From: Caenorhabditis elegans
Lineage: Eukaryota; Nematoda; Chromadorea; Rhabditida; Rhabditidae
Direction of reading: 5' to 3'
NCBI RefSeq assembly: GCF_000002985.6
Contig: NC_003279.8
Coordinates: forward strand, 7,006,001-7,070,000
Length of the DNA: 64,000 bases
Numbering within the stretch: position 1 is the stretch's first letter; every line of letters starts with the position of its first letter. This document shows, piece by piece, positions 1 through 13,100 of this stretch. Below the pieces are notes generated by a model. It was not told the DNA's origin, did not search any database, and was given only the letters and a program-made list of their open reading frames with translations. Made by a program: the position numbers and the translations under genes.

Positions 1-829
1 TACAATAGTTTTCAACCAAATTCACAAAGTTGGGTAAGATTGTGATCTTCCATGTAGTAATCACCGTATAAACATCTTTTTATTTTTCTGTAATATCCGT
101 TCAACTTTCGCGTACTTTCTACTTTGAACTTTTATATTCAAATTGTTTCAAAACATATTAAATTCCAATCTCAGAAGATTTTTCATTGTCACATACAATA
201 AATAAGTTGTCCATTCTTCCCACAAGAATTGTGAACGACCTTGTTAAAATAATTATACGATGGTGAATCCCCCGCCTTAGTTTTGGATGAGATCATAGAA
301 TATCCCGGAAAAGTTGTCTTCAAATGTTTTATACTCACAAATTGTTCCCAAACAATGTAATTTTTTTTCATAAACACTCTAAAAAATTATCAGTCAACGT
401 TTTGTAAAATTGCCAAATTTTCGTTGAAAATGAGTACTTTTAAAGAATTTTTGAGCAATTCGCTTGTTTCAATTGCTTATAATATTTGAAGACAAATACT
501 GGGAGCACATTTGAAATATAAAAAACGTTTAAAAAATTGAAAAAAAGTTTTTTTGATTTGCTTCCAAAATTATGATAGATGAAGACTGGGTAATTGCTAC
601 GTTTTGATTATAAAGACAAAAATTTCAAAAAAAAAGAACTTGAAAAATTTTGCTATGATATTTGGTCATTTTCGCACCATAGAAAAATTTCTAAACATTT
701 TCCCCACGGATGCTACTCTAAATTTGATAGCTTTAGTCATGCAGTATAGACTCAGAAAGCTACTGAATTTATGAACAATTAAAAATTACATTACTCACAA
801 AAATTGGAAAGAAAATGTTCAATATTTAG
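1..829. other. AT-rich left edge, no assignable exon
   Basis: No exon can be assigned with confidence. The first certain coding exon of the following gene starts after an AG at 829 and needs two bases from an upstream exon. That exon is therefore hidden in this stretch or lies off the left edge. A short minus-strand reading frame at 189-377 has mixed composition but no recognisable domain. Confidence 0.5.
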
Positions 830-3066
830 ATCAATAGTTCCACAAATAGACAATTTAAACGATGGTTATGTGCTCCGCTGGCTCCGTGCAAAAGAAGGAC
901 GATTTGATGAAACTGCTGAAAGCTTAAAGAAGCATGTGACATTCCGTAATGCTTGGCATCTTGATAAAATTGAACAATGGACTCCTCCAGAAGTAAGTGA
1001 TGATGAATTTAATGAATCATTATAGATCATACATCACTTTTATATAGCTTCAACGATTTTATCATTCATAAGATAAAGATCCAAAAATTACAACGTTGAA
1101 AAATAAAATTTGTCAGATATTTTATAATTCAATTTTGAAAAGAAAGGGGCAAAGTTGATCAAAATCATAGAAGCTAAGGAGAAAAATGTATGAAAACATT
1201 GAAGTTTTGATTGGAAAGCTGCTGATTGAATATAAATTTAATTTCAGTGTCTAGAAAAATATTGTGGTTATGGATTGCTGGGAGACACAGAAGGACGTCC
1301 AATCCTTATGTCACTGTTGGGAAATGTGGATGTTGAAGGACTTTTGAGATCAGTTGCTTCATTGGATTATATCAAATTCTCATTGGCTGCAATTGAAAAA
1401 GGAATGAAACTTTGTGAAGAAAAAGCAAAAGAGGTGTGTTCTTTCAATGTTTGAGAAGTGTATTGATTATAAGTTAAATTATTTTCTGGCTGAAAATGAG
1501 TCCCTTTTTTTTACGATTTTTATTTTCTCAGTATGATTTCACTACTTTTATCTAAACATTGTTGGTGTTCGATTATTTGGCAGTGCTCTAAATTTCTGAA
1601 AATTTGGAAGTTACCTGAAATTTTAGAAAAATTTGAAATAGTTAGGGTGTTTTTTTAACAATATGTTTTCATTTGGAAACAAATGCATTGACCTACAAAA
1701 ACAAAATATTGCAGTCCGGCCGTCCATTCGAACAAATGACATTAGTCTTTGATTTGGAAAATATCACATCTGCTCATTTTTCATGCAAACAGTTTGCTTC
1801 ATCATTTACAACTCTTGTCAGTCTTTTCCAAGATCATTACCCATTGTTTCTTCGGAAGATTCTTATTATCAGGTTAGTAATAATTACGTCTTTGTTATAA
1901 ATGAATACATTTCAGAGCACCAGAAATGGCTAGAATTGCGTACGCTTCTATTACGGCAATTCTTCAAGATCCGATCACTCGCCTCGTGGAAATGCCTTCC
2001 GAGGTAAGATTTTTTATTTTTGAAAAAATTCCAACAAAAAATTTTGAAGTGTATATTTTCATTATGTTTTCTAAGATTATCTATGATTTTTGTCCAAGGA
2101 CTTATTTGGTTTCCTAATACAAATATTACAACTGAATAAGACTAGATCAATTCTTCGATAAAATCGTTAGAACTTTTTTAATAAGGAAAATCAAAGATCG
2201 TATTAAACGTTGAATTGAACTTTAATCAATAAATATTTTTCAGTCTGATTGGAAATGGTCTCTTGCTCAAATCGTAAACCTCGATGCATGGCCAATGTAT
2301 TGGGGAGGTAATCTCGTCGAAAACGGTGACCCAAAATGTCCGTCACGTATCAAATACGGAGGTGGCGCTGTCGATGAAAGCTATTTCGTGGATCCAAAAA
2401 AGGCGATGGCTGACTACGATCAATTGACTACAGTTTACGCAGGAGATAAACATTTAATTCAGATCAAAGTGAAACGTCCAAGCCGGATAAGGTTTGTAAT
2501 GGGTTTTTGTGGTGGATCAAATATTTGCAAATTTTCAACATGTATCTTAAAAGCATATTCTTGAAAAATTGCCAAATTTAAACTTTAAACAATTAGGTTG
2601 TTTTAAAATTCAATGCTCAACATTTTTGAACGCCTTATTAAAACGTATTTAAATCAGATCATGTATTATAATTTTTTGCGGTCATCTGCCAAAATTATGA
2701 CTGTAATAAATAAATAAATTTCGAGTTTTACTAGAATATTCGGTGATAAATTTTGTAATAAAATATTTTCCAGCTGGACCTATATGACTGATGAAGATGA
2801 CATTGGGTTTGAAATTCATTATGATAAAACAGGATCATGTGATAAGTTAACTGAAATGGAAACTGTTTATCCATATATTCGTCTCGAATGTACAAATGTT
2901 CCAATCACAGGACATCTCGATGTGACTGATGTTGGAAACTGTTCGTTTCTTCTTTTTTTTATATTTTCAACTTTTCAAGCGTTCAGATGTTCTCGAATTC
3001 GACAACTACTATTCGTGGTTCTCTGCCAAGCAATTGCGCTACAATATTGAAATCGAAGATTTGTAA
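830..3066 (+). CDS. CRAL-TRIO and GOLD domain protein (SEC14-like), 5' end missing
   Basis: SEC14-like lipid-binding protein, expected to carry a phosphoinositide or hydrophobic ligand in the cytosol; the GOLD domain suggests a role near Golgi or endosomal membranes. Exons read as 830-992, 1248-1433, 1715-1872, 1916-2003, 2244-2491, 2774-2940 and 2987-3066. All splice phases agree and the stop is TAA. About 363 residues are visible: a CRAL-TRIO N-terminal helix bundle (DGYVLRWLRAKEGRFD), then the lipid-binding fold (GYGLLGDTEGRPILM, DLENITSAH, RAPEMARIAYASITAIL), then a GOLD beta-sandwich from about KVKRPSRI to YSWFSAKQLRYNIEIEDL. There is no ATG in frame before 830: the apparent frame beginning at 804 starts at TTG, and the sequence looks like an intron ending in TTTAG. 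The start exon lies further left. It belongs to the worm ctg-type family; I cannot say which member. Confidence 0.85.
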
Positions 3067-3505
3067 ATTCTAATGTTAATCGGAGGATAACGCTGATAAT
3101 AATAATGTATAATTATTTACAATTTTCAAAACTAATGATTATATTAATTTTATATAAAGATCACGCTTTGTAGCTAATAAGACTATTAAACAGATCATTA
3201 TTAAAGGAAACAAAAAAAGATGAAATGTGATAAACATTTGAAATAAAAACAAAAAAAAGTAAACCCGACCAAAGAAAACAGGAAAAGAAATCGAGCTAGA
3301 TGGATAAGGAATGGCAAATAAACGGACAAAATTAGGATTATATCATTTAGAAATGAATAAGAATTTCTATTTATCAACAACGAATTTGAAAACTAAAAAT
3401 TGACATGTTTTGGGGAAAGAGAAACGGGATGATGGAAATTATATCGCAGTTTACGAAGAACCCGTGAGTGTAGTGTGTGCAGGTAGACGAAAAGATGGAG
3501 TTAGA
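3067..3505. other. Convergent 3' UTR region
   Basis: Space between the stop codons of the CRAL-TRIO/GOLD gene (+) and chd-1 (-). It is A-rich and holds an AATAAA at 3242-3247 that suits the plus-strand gene. No coding signal is seen. Confidence 0.6.
3242..3247 (+). terminator. Poly(A) signal AATAAA, CRAL-TRIO/GOLD gene
   Basis: Canonical hexamer 176 bases after the TAA stop, followed by A-rich sequence. No other canonical hexamer lies closer on this strand. Confidence 0.5.
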
Positions 3506-6500
3506 CTAATGTCGGCGGTTTTTCTCCTGAAAATATTAAACATCAAAAAAATGTTGTTGTTTTCTTAATGAATACCTTATGTTGCTCCCGATGGTGATGA
3601 TCCTTGTGATGATCTTTATGATGTTCCCGATGATGGTCCTTACTAGTTCCTTCACCATGATCCATCCGCCTTTCTCCACGATTCCTTTCTCTGTCCTTCT
3701 CTCGATCCCTTTCCTTGTGATCTTTGGCTTCTTTCGGCTTCTCCTCCTTACTCTTATGATGGTGATGGTGATGGTGATTTTTGTGTTTATCAGAAGTTAT
3801 ACTTCTATATCGGTCAGCCATTTCTCCAGGTTCTCTCAGAGTGAACTTGCAAAGAAATATCCACAAATAGTTATACCATTTTCGAATATTTGTTTTTGGC
3901 TTCTTTTTTATAAGAGTTTCGAGGTTTTCAAGGAACGAGTCGCCGAGTCGGGTAAGATATTTGGCCTCGTCAGCTTGATTTTTGGCTTCCTGCGCTTCCT
4001 TCAGTTTTTTCATGTATTTATGTACCGGCATGCAAAGCTTCACACATTCTGAAAATTCATAAACGTTTTTGATTTTTTTAATGGAATAGATTTGGAGTTA
4101 ATTTCAACTCAACTTACAATAGATGTTCTTAGACTTTCATAAATGAATATAGGATGATTAGAAGCCAGAGCTGTTATTATTATTTTTTTTCGAATTTCAG
4201 ACATATGAAGTTTAATTTAAGAATACTATTTTTTCTAAAAATCCACATTTCTTTGCAGTCAAATTCATATCTGAATGTCTTAGAACATATACTGTAAGTT
4301 CTGAAATATTTTTTCAAAGTTTTTACCTAGGAATGGCTTGGCACTGCTATCCTCTAGAGCACCTCCATAAAGAGATTTATCAATCGAAAGAAGAGCTAGC
4401 TGATCTTTCAAACTGCTGCTGTTTTTCTCTTCTTTCTTTTCTTTTTTCTTCTTTTCTCCCTCTTGAGGAACATTATTCGTATGCCTTTTCTTCTGAAAAA
4501 TTTAAATTATATTCAATAAGAAGACATTAAATTCCAACCTTTTCTGGTCCAACTGGTACATCATCTGCCTTTCGTTTTCTTTCCTTTTTTTCCGTTGTCT
4601 TCACTTTATCCTTGGACATTAGTTTCAACAAATAATCGACTCGAACTTGTAAGTTTTTTCCTTGCGGTTTTTTCGTCTTGTCTTTAATAAAAATCTTATC
4701 AGCCAATCCAAGAGTAGGATCCATTTTTATCGCTTCCCAACTACCGTAACCGTACTTCCAGACACCCAGGAGCAATGCCGAGTCATCAGGTCGACTCCAA
4801 TCAACATCCCAACCTTTTTGTAATTTAGCATTTGCTGGTGGTTTGAATGAAGTTTTCGTTTCTTCTGACTTGAGTATTTCGTGTAATGGTTTCAGCTCAG
4901 CATGACTTCGTTCGATTTGCTTCAGATTAACGTCACATGTATGAAATTTGAATTTTCTTTCGATGTCCTGCAAGAAAATTGTTAATAAAATACATATTAT
5001 TATTATTTCCATAACAAACACAAGTTAGCTTCATCAAAAAACTTTAAACGCGTTAATTAAAAAAATTAATCAATTGTTTTGATCAGAGAAAATTAATATT
5101 TTCAATGAACAAAAAAAAAGTTGGCTCAAAAAATTCGAACTAACCTTCTTTTCACTTTCCGCTGCACCGGCATCACCATTTTTCTCGTTACTGTCGAACT
5201 CATCGGCTGCTTTTTTGCACGCCTCACTCAAACTTTCAACAAGTTTCTTCATCTCGTCAGTGCTGTGCTCCTCGAGTTCCGCATCTTGAGCAATTTCCTC
5301 GAGCCTAAAAACAACACAGGTGGGTGGGGGAAGATTGGGGAAAAGAAAACATGAGAACAATTTAGAGAGTTTAGAAGTTTAGAGAGAAGAGTTACAAAGC
5401 AGTGGCACAGCCGACTCAATGAGCTCAGAGGTTAACAAAAAACTAATAAGACATGAGAAGCACGTACCTGTTAAGAGGCATCGAAAACTTTCGGAATGAT
5501 TTGATAAATCGTTTGATTTCAGGAATTGTGAAGTTTCCCACTGCTTTCTTCTTTTTCTTTTTTCCAGTATCATCTTCTTCTTCATCATCGTCACCATCAT
5601 CATCTTCGACAACCTGTGGTATTGGTTGTTTTCTTTGTCTCGGTGCTAGATTCATTTCAGCCAACTCCTTCATCCGTTCTTCCTCAAGAATTCGATTTCT
5701 ATCCTCTTCTGGAATTATAGCCGCCCATTCGTCAGTTGCTGCAGCAATGTCCTTCTCTTCATCGATTGCGAAGTTTGCATATTTAAATGAACTGAGCAGT
5801 TCATTCTCTTTCATCACTTCTTCTTCAGCTTCTCGAGTCTCCGCGCCCATCAGGATTCGATCAATATCAACTTCAGGTTCTTGTTCTTCACCTTCTTTCT
5901 CTTTGAACAATTCAACAGCTCCAAACTTCAGAATTGCACTAAGTTCTTGTTTATCGAAAGGAACACTTCCGCTGGCAGTTGCATTCTTCGACAACACTGT
6001 TTTTCCAGTGGTATCCATTCTTTGAATGACTAAATGATCCAATACAAGCTTCCGTTTCGCTCGTTCAACAATCTCTTCTTCAACAGAACCTTTTGTTACT
6101 AGTCGGTAGATGTTCACGGTTTTTGTTTGACCAATACGATGTGCACGAGACATTGCTTGCAAATCATTCTGTGGGTTCCAATCTGAGTCGAAAATTATTA
6201 CTGTATCAGCAGTGGCGAGGTTAATTCCTAATCCACCAGCCCTCGTGGACAGAAGGAAGGCAAAATCCGTGGATCCCGGAGCATTGTAATGATCAAGAGC
6301 TTGTTTCCGAAGATCAGCACGCATAGATCCGTCGAGTCGTTGTGAAGGAAAGCGTCGTAATTGAAGGTACTCTTGTAAAATATCGAGCATCATAACCATT
6401 TGAGAGAAGATCAGAACTCGATGACCTTTGTCTTTCAGACGGCATAGAAGCTTGTCAAGAAGGATTAGTTTTCCAGAAGATTTTAAAAGTTGTTGTAACC

Positions 6501-9208
6501 TTCCTTGGGCATCGTCATAGATATGATCATATTGTCGAGTGAGGGATGCATGATTGCAACACTTTTTCAATTCCATCACAAGATTTACAAATCCATTAAT
6601 TGATCCTTTGACACCTTTCGATAACTCGCGGTAGTTCTTTGTAAGAATCCATTTATAAAACTGCTTCTGGTGAGCCGTCATGTCAACTCTGAGAATCTGT
6701 TCCGTCTTCGGCGGCAACGATTTTTCAACATCTTTCTTTACTCTCCTCAACAAAAATGGTTCAAGCTTTTTGTGCAAAGCAGATATTCCTTTATGATTCG
6801 ATTCATTGTGAGCTGTTTCAAATTCTTCCCAACAATCGAACTTTTCAGGCATGATGAAGTGAAGAAGAGCCCACAGCTCTTTCAATGAGTTCTGGAGAGG
6901 TGTTCCTGTGATTAGAAGCTTATGGTTGAAACGGAACTGTGTGAGAGATTTGTAAAGCAAAGATTCGTCGTTTTTGAGACGGTGAGCTTCATCAACAAGA
7001 AGAGCTGCCCAATCAATTGATGACAGGAATGCTTTATCTTTGAGAAGAATTTCATACGTTGTCAGAATTGCATTGATCTTCATTTTCTTCGTTCCGCCGA
7101 CAAACCATTCGTATTGACGAATCTACAAAACTACTTTTCAATATAAAAATACAAATATTATTTATTACCATATCTCTAGAAACAACATCGCCCATATAAA
7201 CAACAAGATTCATTTCAGGAGCCCATTGAGCAAATTCTTTCTGCCAAGCAGCCATCGTTGAGAGAGGAACAACTACGAGGTATGGTCCAGCAAGATCATA
7301 ACGATGAAATAATGAAGCGAGAAGAGAAATCGATTGAATTGTTTTTCCAAGGCCCATTTCATCGGCTAGAATTGAGCTGTTTCCTTTGCACCAAGCGTAT
7401 ACCATCCAATTGAGACCTTCAAGTTGATAATCACGAAGTTTGTGTGTTGATTCTCCGTCGGTTTTCAGAAAATCCGGCATCGACTCAAATTTTTCAAATT
7501 TCGGGCGCTTCCGGAGGACCTAAATTATTATTTTTTGTAGAGGTTTAATAATAAAAAGTGAAATAAATTGTCCTTCAAACTAACATTTGAATTTTTATTC
7601 GGAGATTTCAGATTTTCAATTCGATGATAATAAGCCTTTATCTGCTCAGGTGCAACCATCTTTTCATCTTCCCAAGTACAATCCGAGTACGGTAATCCAG
7701 ACCACTTGATAAGATATTCAGTTGCCATTGATCCATCAGCAGCTCGATCTCTTGATGTTTGATGAGCTACGACTCTTTCCACTTTTTTGTATTCTTCACA
7801 AAGTTCTTCTGCCATTTGTTGTTCACATTCAAAAAATTCAATGTATTCTTTATCGGCTGACCGCTTCCACATCTCAACTTCTTTTTGCTTTTTCACGTAG
7901 TTTTGAACTTTTTTGAGTCCTTTTGCATTCATCAAGGCCAATGAGTTTTCAGACTCCCATGTGTTATGCAGATGACTCCAGCCTGTCCATTTGACAAAAA
8001 ATTGCTGCTCTGTCTTATCACCGGGAATTTGATCGTTAGGATCCCCTTTATCAGCAATATTATAACAAGTTGTTGCAGAACCCGTTGCTCCAGGTACACC
8101 GTGCCGCCATTTGATAACTCTTTCGACAGTTTCAGTAAGAATTGCAGGTCCTTCTGCGGGTACTGCTGGCTCTTCATCCCATTCAAGAACGTCGTCATCG
8201 TCGATCTGGAAAAATAAAATATAGGAAACTGCTAAATTTTAAGATTATTTTAGTTTTAGAAAAGGTCTTTAAAATGAAGTTCGGACGAAACTAGTTCCAC
8301 ATTTTAGTTTTACGACTCATACTTAAAAAAATTATTAAATAGCTTTAATTTTAAGATGTTTTTAAATTGAAGCTAATAAATGAAGGAAAAAATAATTTTT
8401 GCGGCCTACTGTATCAAAGGCGCATTACTGAATTACATTTTCTAAAAATATTTTTCGCGGAGAGACCACTCGGCGCTATATTTGAATATTTCAACAACTC
8501 ACGTCATCATCCGAATTTTTCTCGGCATAATTAACATTTCCTTTCACCGACTTCCGTTTTACAACTGAAACTGCTTTTTTCGTTTGCTTGACAACTTTTT
8601 TTGTTACTGTTCGCCGTGGTTTTCGTCGATCATCCCAATCATCTTCAGAAGATTGTGATTCTTCGGAATTATCCGACGGTGAATCATCTTGTCGTTTTGA
8701 TCGTTTTGAACGTCGAAAGTAGTTTTCATTTTCAAGCAGCTGGAATATATTAAATTAATTTCTGTTGTGTTTTTGATCTTTGGACACATACTTTTCTTGT
8801 TTCTGCATCCATCCCCCGATTATTATTATTTTTCTTCTTCGGGGCAGGTTCATCTGGTTCTGAACTTGATGAGTTTTCACTAGCATCATCACTGTCGTCA
8901 CTTTGATCAGAAGAACTTTCAGGTGAATCCGCAGCTGGAAATTGAGTCAAATAAAAATAACTTATTTTTTTAAAATAGTATTCGTGTAATGTAACATTCT
9001 TTTTTGTAGTTCACAAAATTTCAGATACTTAAGATTTTAAATGTATTTGATGAATTCTGAAAATAGTTAATATCCAACCTTTTTCTTTTTCATCATTATC
9101 TTCACTGGTACTGTTTCCTTCAGGATTTTCTTCTTCCCTCACAGGTTCATCTGTTTTCTCATCAGGTTCTGCATCACTCCCAGATGATGATTCAGACTGA
9201 TTCCACAT
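3506..9208 (-). CDS. chd-1: CHD-1 chromodomain helicase DNA-binding protein
   Basis: ATP-dependent nucleosome spacing and remodelling enzyme of the CHD1 family, nuclear, linked to transcribed chromatin. Exons in transcript order: 9208-9079, 8934-8792, 8739-8503, 8205-7585, 7519-7169, 7122-5468, 5304-5145, 4967-4539, 4492-4327, 4048-3576 and 3526-3506. Together they give 1461 residues, the known worm length. Order of parts: acidic Ser/Asp-rich N terminus; tandem chromodomains in about residues 185-365 ([14 protein letters not shown], then [17 protein letters not shown]); SNF2 ATPase with DEMGLGKT near 430-437 and DEAH near 538-541, then the helicase C lobe ([24 protein letters not shown]); SANT/SLIDE-type DNA-binding region ([24 protein letters not shown]); and a CHD1 C-terminal helical domain (LWIFLCKFT). 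The tail is extremely His/Lys/Asp rich. The ATG follows TTTCAG by two bases, so the mRNA is probably trans-spliced there. The last coding exon is only 21 nt. Confidence 0.96.
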
Positions 9209-10136
9209 ATCTGAAATTCTTATTTTTTCTCAACAAAAAACCCCGTAAAAATTCCAAAAAGACGGTAAAATTTAGCAAAATTTTGTTCGATTATATTTAT
9301 ATTCATAAATATTACTATTTTGATAACTATTTTAGCTAATTTTAGCAAACAATCTTATTAATATTCAAATTATTTCATTTTGGCGCCGATACCGTTATAT
9401 TTACAAGAGGAAAAAAATTCAAAAAAAAAATCAATGAAATCACTGACGTAAAATCAAAAAACTTTTTTTTCAAACATCACTAAACTATAATAAAATAACA
9501 TCAAAATAATTCAAAAATTCTCAAAAGTATGTGCAATTTGTTAAATACGGTACTAGATCCCCGTTAACATCGGAATAAAAAACAATTGCACTAGGCCCAT
9601 TAATAGTACTTTCCGGTGCAATTTCCTATATTTTTTTAACTGAAAAGGGTACTAATTAAATTTAGCTGTCTATAGAAAACATTTTAATCGAAAAATTCTG
9701 CTTGTGAGCCAAGAAATCGGTCCAAAAAGAGATGCGCACTTCAGAAAAAAGCGAATCGCCCAGCCATGAACACCTCACAACCGCGACGCAACCGCTCGCG
9801 ATCAAAAGTGCTCGTTACTCTAACCGCGAATTCAAACTTGCATTTTTAGTCAGAATAGAGCCTCCCACATTGATGCTTTTCATGTATTTGTGTGAGAACA
9901 ACTCAAATATTAGAGACCAGAAGGTTTATTGGCAAAAAAGGCGTACGAAACGCCATAATGAAGGCACCAAACGGTCCTTTTTACATCATAAAACAAGAAA
10001 GAAACCGTGAAACAACCGTCAAGTTGAAAATTCTTCGATTGGGAACCCTAGTCGAAGCTGCAAACAATAAATAAATAAATTACAAAAGGGAAACAACGAG
10101 GGAGGGATTTGATAAAAATTCTCTATAATTATCCAA
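9209..10136. other. Intergenic region between pdi-3 end and chd-1 start
   Basis: Holds the pdi-3 3' UTR (to about 9.9 kb) and the AT-rich chd-1 promoter, with long A and T runs at 9410-9480. Both genes read leftward. The gap of roughly 700 bases between the pdi-3 poly(A) signal and the chd-1 leader is much longer than a usual worm operon spacer. A plus-strand frame at 9732-10010 looks accidental. Confidence 0.55.
9925..9930 (-). terminator. Poly(A) signal AATAAA, pdi-3
   Basis: TTTATT on the plus strand, read as AATAAA on the minus strand, about 207 bases past the pdi-3 stop codon. It is the first canonical hexamer I see on that strand. Confidence 0.5.
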
Positions 10137-13100
10137 TTACAATTCAGTCTTCTTCTTCTTCTTTCCGTCGCGGCTGAAACCCTTGAGCCCATCAGTAGAG
10201 TGCTTTGAGATGAAGCTGACGAAATCCTTAACTTCGCGTCCTCCATTGTATGGGATCGGGTTCGACTTAGCGTTCTTTGGAAGCCAGAAGAGAGTTGGGA
10301 ATCTGCAAAATTATACAAATAATTCAGGATCAGCATTGGATAAAATTACTAACCCTCTAACTTCGAACATTGGTGGAACATCATTGGCGGTGGCATCCAT
10401 CTTAGCAATGATAACATCTTCCTTGTTGAGCTGAAATTACAAAATTTGAAAGTATTTTACAAATTATATCACAAGCCTGAATACTTTAAGTGTCTCCCAG
10501 TGTAAACTTAAATATTTAAAAAAGTTTAATTAAAGTTAACTTGTATTTTTGAAAAACCTTTCAGAAAGCTTATCACAAAAGCACTTTAATAAATAAAAAA
10601 TTACTATGTAAAAAATAACTTGCATGCTAACTTCTATTTTTATTTTTAAGTTTTTCTCACATTCGTGTTTCAAAATAAGTAAAAAATAAACTTTTTAAAT
10701 GTGAACTATGGGAAGATGTTTAAAAAAAACCAACTGTTGCGAATTCTTATTCACAATACGTCGTATTAATTTTATGTAACAAAAAATTCTACCTTCTCAG
10801 CAAGTTCCTCGTATTTTGGAGCCAATGATTTGCAATGTCCGCACCATGGAGCATAAAATTCAATGAGCACATCCTTATCAGCATCCATGATAAGTTCCTT
10901 GAAGTTCTTTCCAACGGCAACCTTAACGTCTCCTTGTTCATCTGGGATTGGCTCAGACTTCATGTATGGTTCGGCATTTCCGGCGAGAACTTCATCAACG
11001 AATTGCTGGAGATTGTCAACGCTGAAATTATTATTATATTAAATATCGGTTGAAAAACATTGAAATTATTTTCTGATAATATATCAGAGCTTTAACACAC
11101 CTGAATTCTTGGTCCATTGGATACTTTCCTTCATTAGTGAGAATGGCAACGATTGGCTTATCCGAGTCCTTGCGCTCTCCTAGTCCATTGGTTTCAATTT
11201 CAGAAGAGAATTCTTCTTTGTTGGAAACGGCGAATTGAACTTTTCTCTTATAGTTTTGAGCAACTTTCAAGACACGGTTGCGCCAGTAGTTGGATCCCTT
11301 AGGATCCTTGACGTAATCAACGTTGTAGTAAACAATGACGATTGGCTTTTGCTCGAATTGGAACAAGTTTCCTTGAGTACGAATTCCGGCAAATCCAACA
11401 CTTAAAATATGATAATTAATTACAAGCACAATAATTTAATCATGACTAACGTTTCATGGACCAAGAAGTTCTTAATCTTATCGGTGTCGTAGTTACCATC
11501 ATATTTGAACTCGTTAGTGTCAAACTTGTTATGGAGCTTTTTTGGAACGAAGACAACGACGTCACTGAAAAATAGCTCATTAAATTATCAGGAACATGCG
11601 AATTCACAATTAGTACTTACTCAGAGTATCCAGCCTTCTTGATGATGTCTTTGTTGGAAGTGTGAGCGAAGGAGAAACGATCACGTTCGGTATCAGCAAC
11701 CTTGAGATAAGAATCCTTAAGCTTGCTTTCGCTCTCGAAGAATCCTTTAAATAATTAAATTTAAAAAAGCCAAGAAATAAATCAACCAACCGATGACAAC
11801 ATTTTCATCTCCACCAGTGAACTTCTCGAATTCGGCAACGGTCTTAAGTTCCTTGGAAGAAGGTCCCGACTGTCCGCGCATGAACTTAACGATACCATCG
11901 GCATCACGTGGTCCATCGTAGTCTTGGGCTGGAACTCCATTGCGGAAGATCTTAAGAGTTGGGAATCCCTTAACTCCGAATTTGTCACAAACAGTCTTCT
12001 CGGTGGTACAATCGACCTGAAAAAAAAACAATGAGAGAAATACATATGCGTATTTAATAATGAGTTCATTCACCTATGTGAAATGCAATAAATATTGTAA
12101 AGTCACAAAACGTATTGAAATATAAGTTACGACACCATGAAATGTTTTTCAAACTTTGGATATACTTTGCGAGACCATGATTCAGAACAGGGGTGTGCGG
12201 CAAATGGAAAAAATTGCCGAGCTCGGCAAATCGGCAATTGCTGGTTTTTCAAAATTTGCCGTGCTTAACAAACTCGGAAAATTTTGATAATTTTTGATGT
12301 TTTTTGGAACACCAAAACTACCGAATTCTTAACACACATCTGGTTTCTGAATTAGTTCCGTGTAGTATGTCTGCTTAAGCATAAAACTAACTCAATTTTG
12401 TGTCATTTTACTAAATTTTTGGCGAAAAAATCAATAATTTTACTCAAAATTGTACTGTAAAATTTTTGACGTGTGCGGCAAATTTCGAAATTTGCCGAGC
12501 TCGGCAAATTCGGCAAATCTACCTTTTTGAAATTTGCCGTGCTCGGCAAATCGGCAATTGCTGGTTTTTTCAAATTTGCCGAATTCGGCAAATCGGCAAA
12601 TTTGCCGAGCTCGGCAAGTCGGCAATTTTCGGCAAATTTGCCGCACACCCCTGATTCAGAAATCCATTGATTATGTATTGGAACATGGCCACAACGCTGC
12701 ACTTTTCGTCATATTGCAGAAGTGAATAAACAAGATGTGTCAACCAAAATGATTTGAACAGGCTCTTTCAACATTATTATAATACACCCACGTTATTACT
12801 ATGTGATCGTCACTATCGTCGTCCAATAAATAAAACTAATCGATGAAATCTTTCCAATACCTTGAAACGATCGAATTAATCAAAAAGTATTCGGTCATGT
12901 TTTTGATTCTTACTATTAGGATACTGAAATTACCTCTATTAGTGTCACATGCCAGACTAAGCTACGAATGACCCTTAGCTTTGGAAACTATATGACGCAG
13001 TTGAAAAAATACATATAAAGAATATATTTGAAAATTTTGAAACTATTCAGGCAAGTCTATTAGAGGCTGCATCACTAATTTTTGATCGACTCTCTTGGAT

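Noticed and set aside
189-377. Minus-strand frame of 62 codons with mixed composition and a Cys-containing end
   Set aside because: No recognisable domain, and partner exons cannot be seen within the window. It could belong to a neighbouring gene but is not supported.
804-1025. Open frame apparently starting with Met at 804
   Set aside because: The codon at 804 is TTG, not ATG, and 804-829 looks like the end of an intron. Only the part from 830 is coding, and it is spliced at 992.
3579-4052. Plus-strand 157-codon hydrophobic frame
   Set aside because: Antisense of the His/Lys-rich chd-1 exon; the apparent hydrophobicity comes from reading CAC/GAT codons backwards.
5453-6025. Plus-strand Ser-rich 190-codon frame
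   Set aside because: Antisense shadow of the acidic chd-1 exon; poly-Ser arises from GAA/GAT repeats on the other strand.
9732-10010. Plus-strand frame of 92 codons between chd-1 and pdi-3
   Set aside because: Overlaps the pdi-3 3' UTR in antisense, with no domain and no splice-consistent neighbours.
9208-10137. pdi-3 and chd-1 as an operon
   Set aside because: Same strand, but the spacing is about 930 bases stop to start and about 700 from poly(A) signal to leader. The chd-1 acceptor could equally be SL1. No SL2-type spacer seen.
12403-12725. Several overlapping frames on both strands with repeated FAEFGK-type peptides
   Set aside because: They are readings through the hAT-type element's short repeats, not genes.
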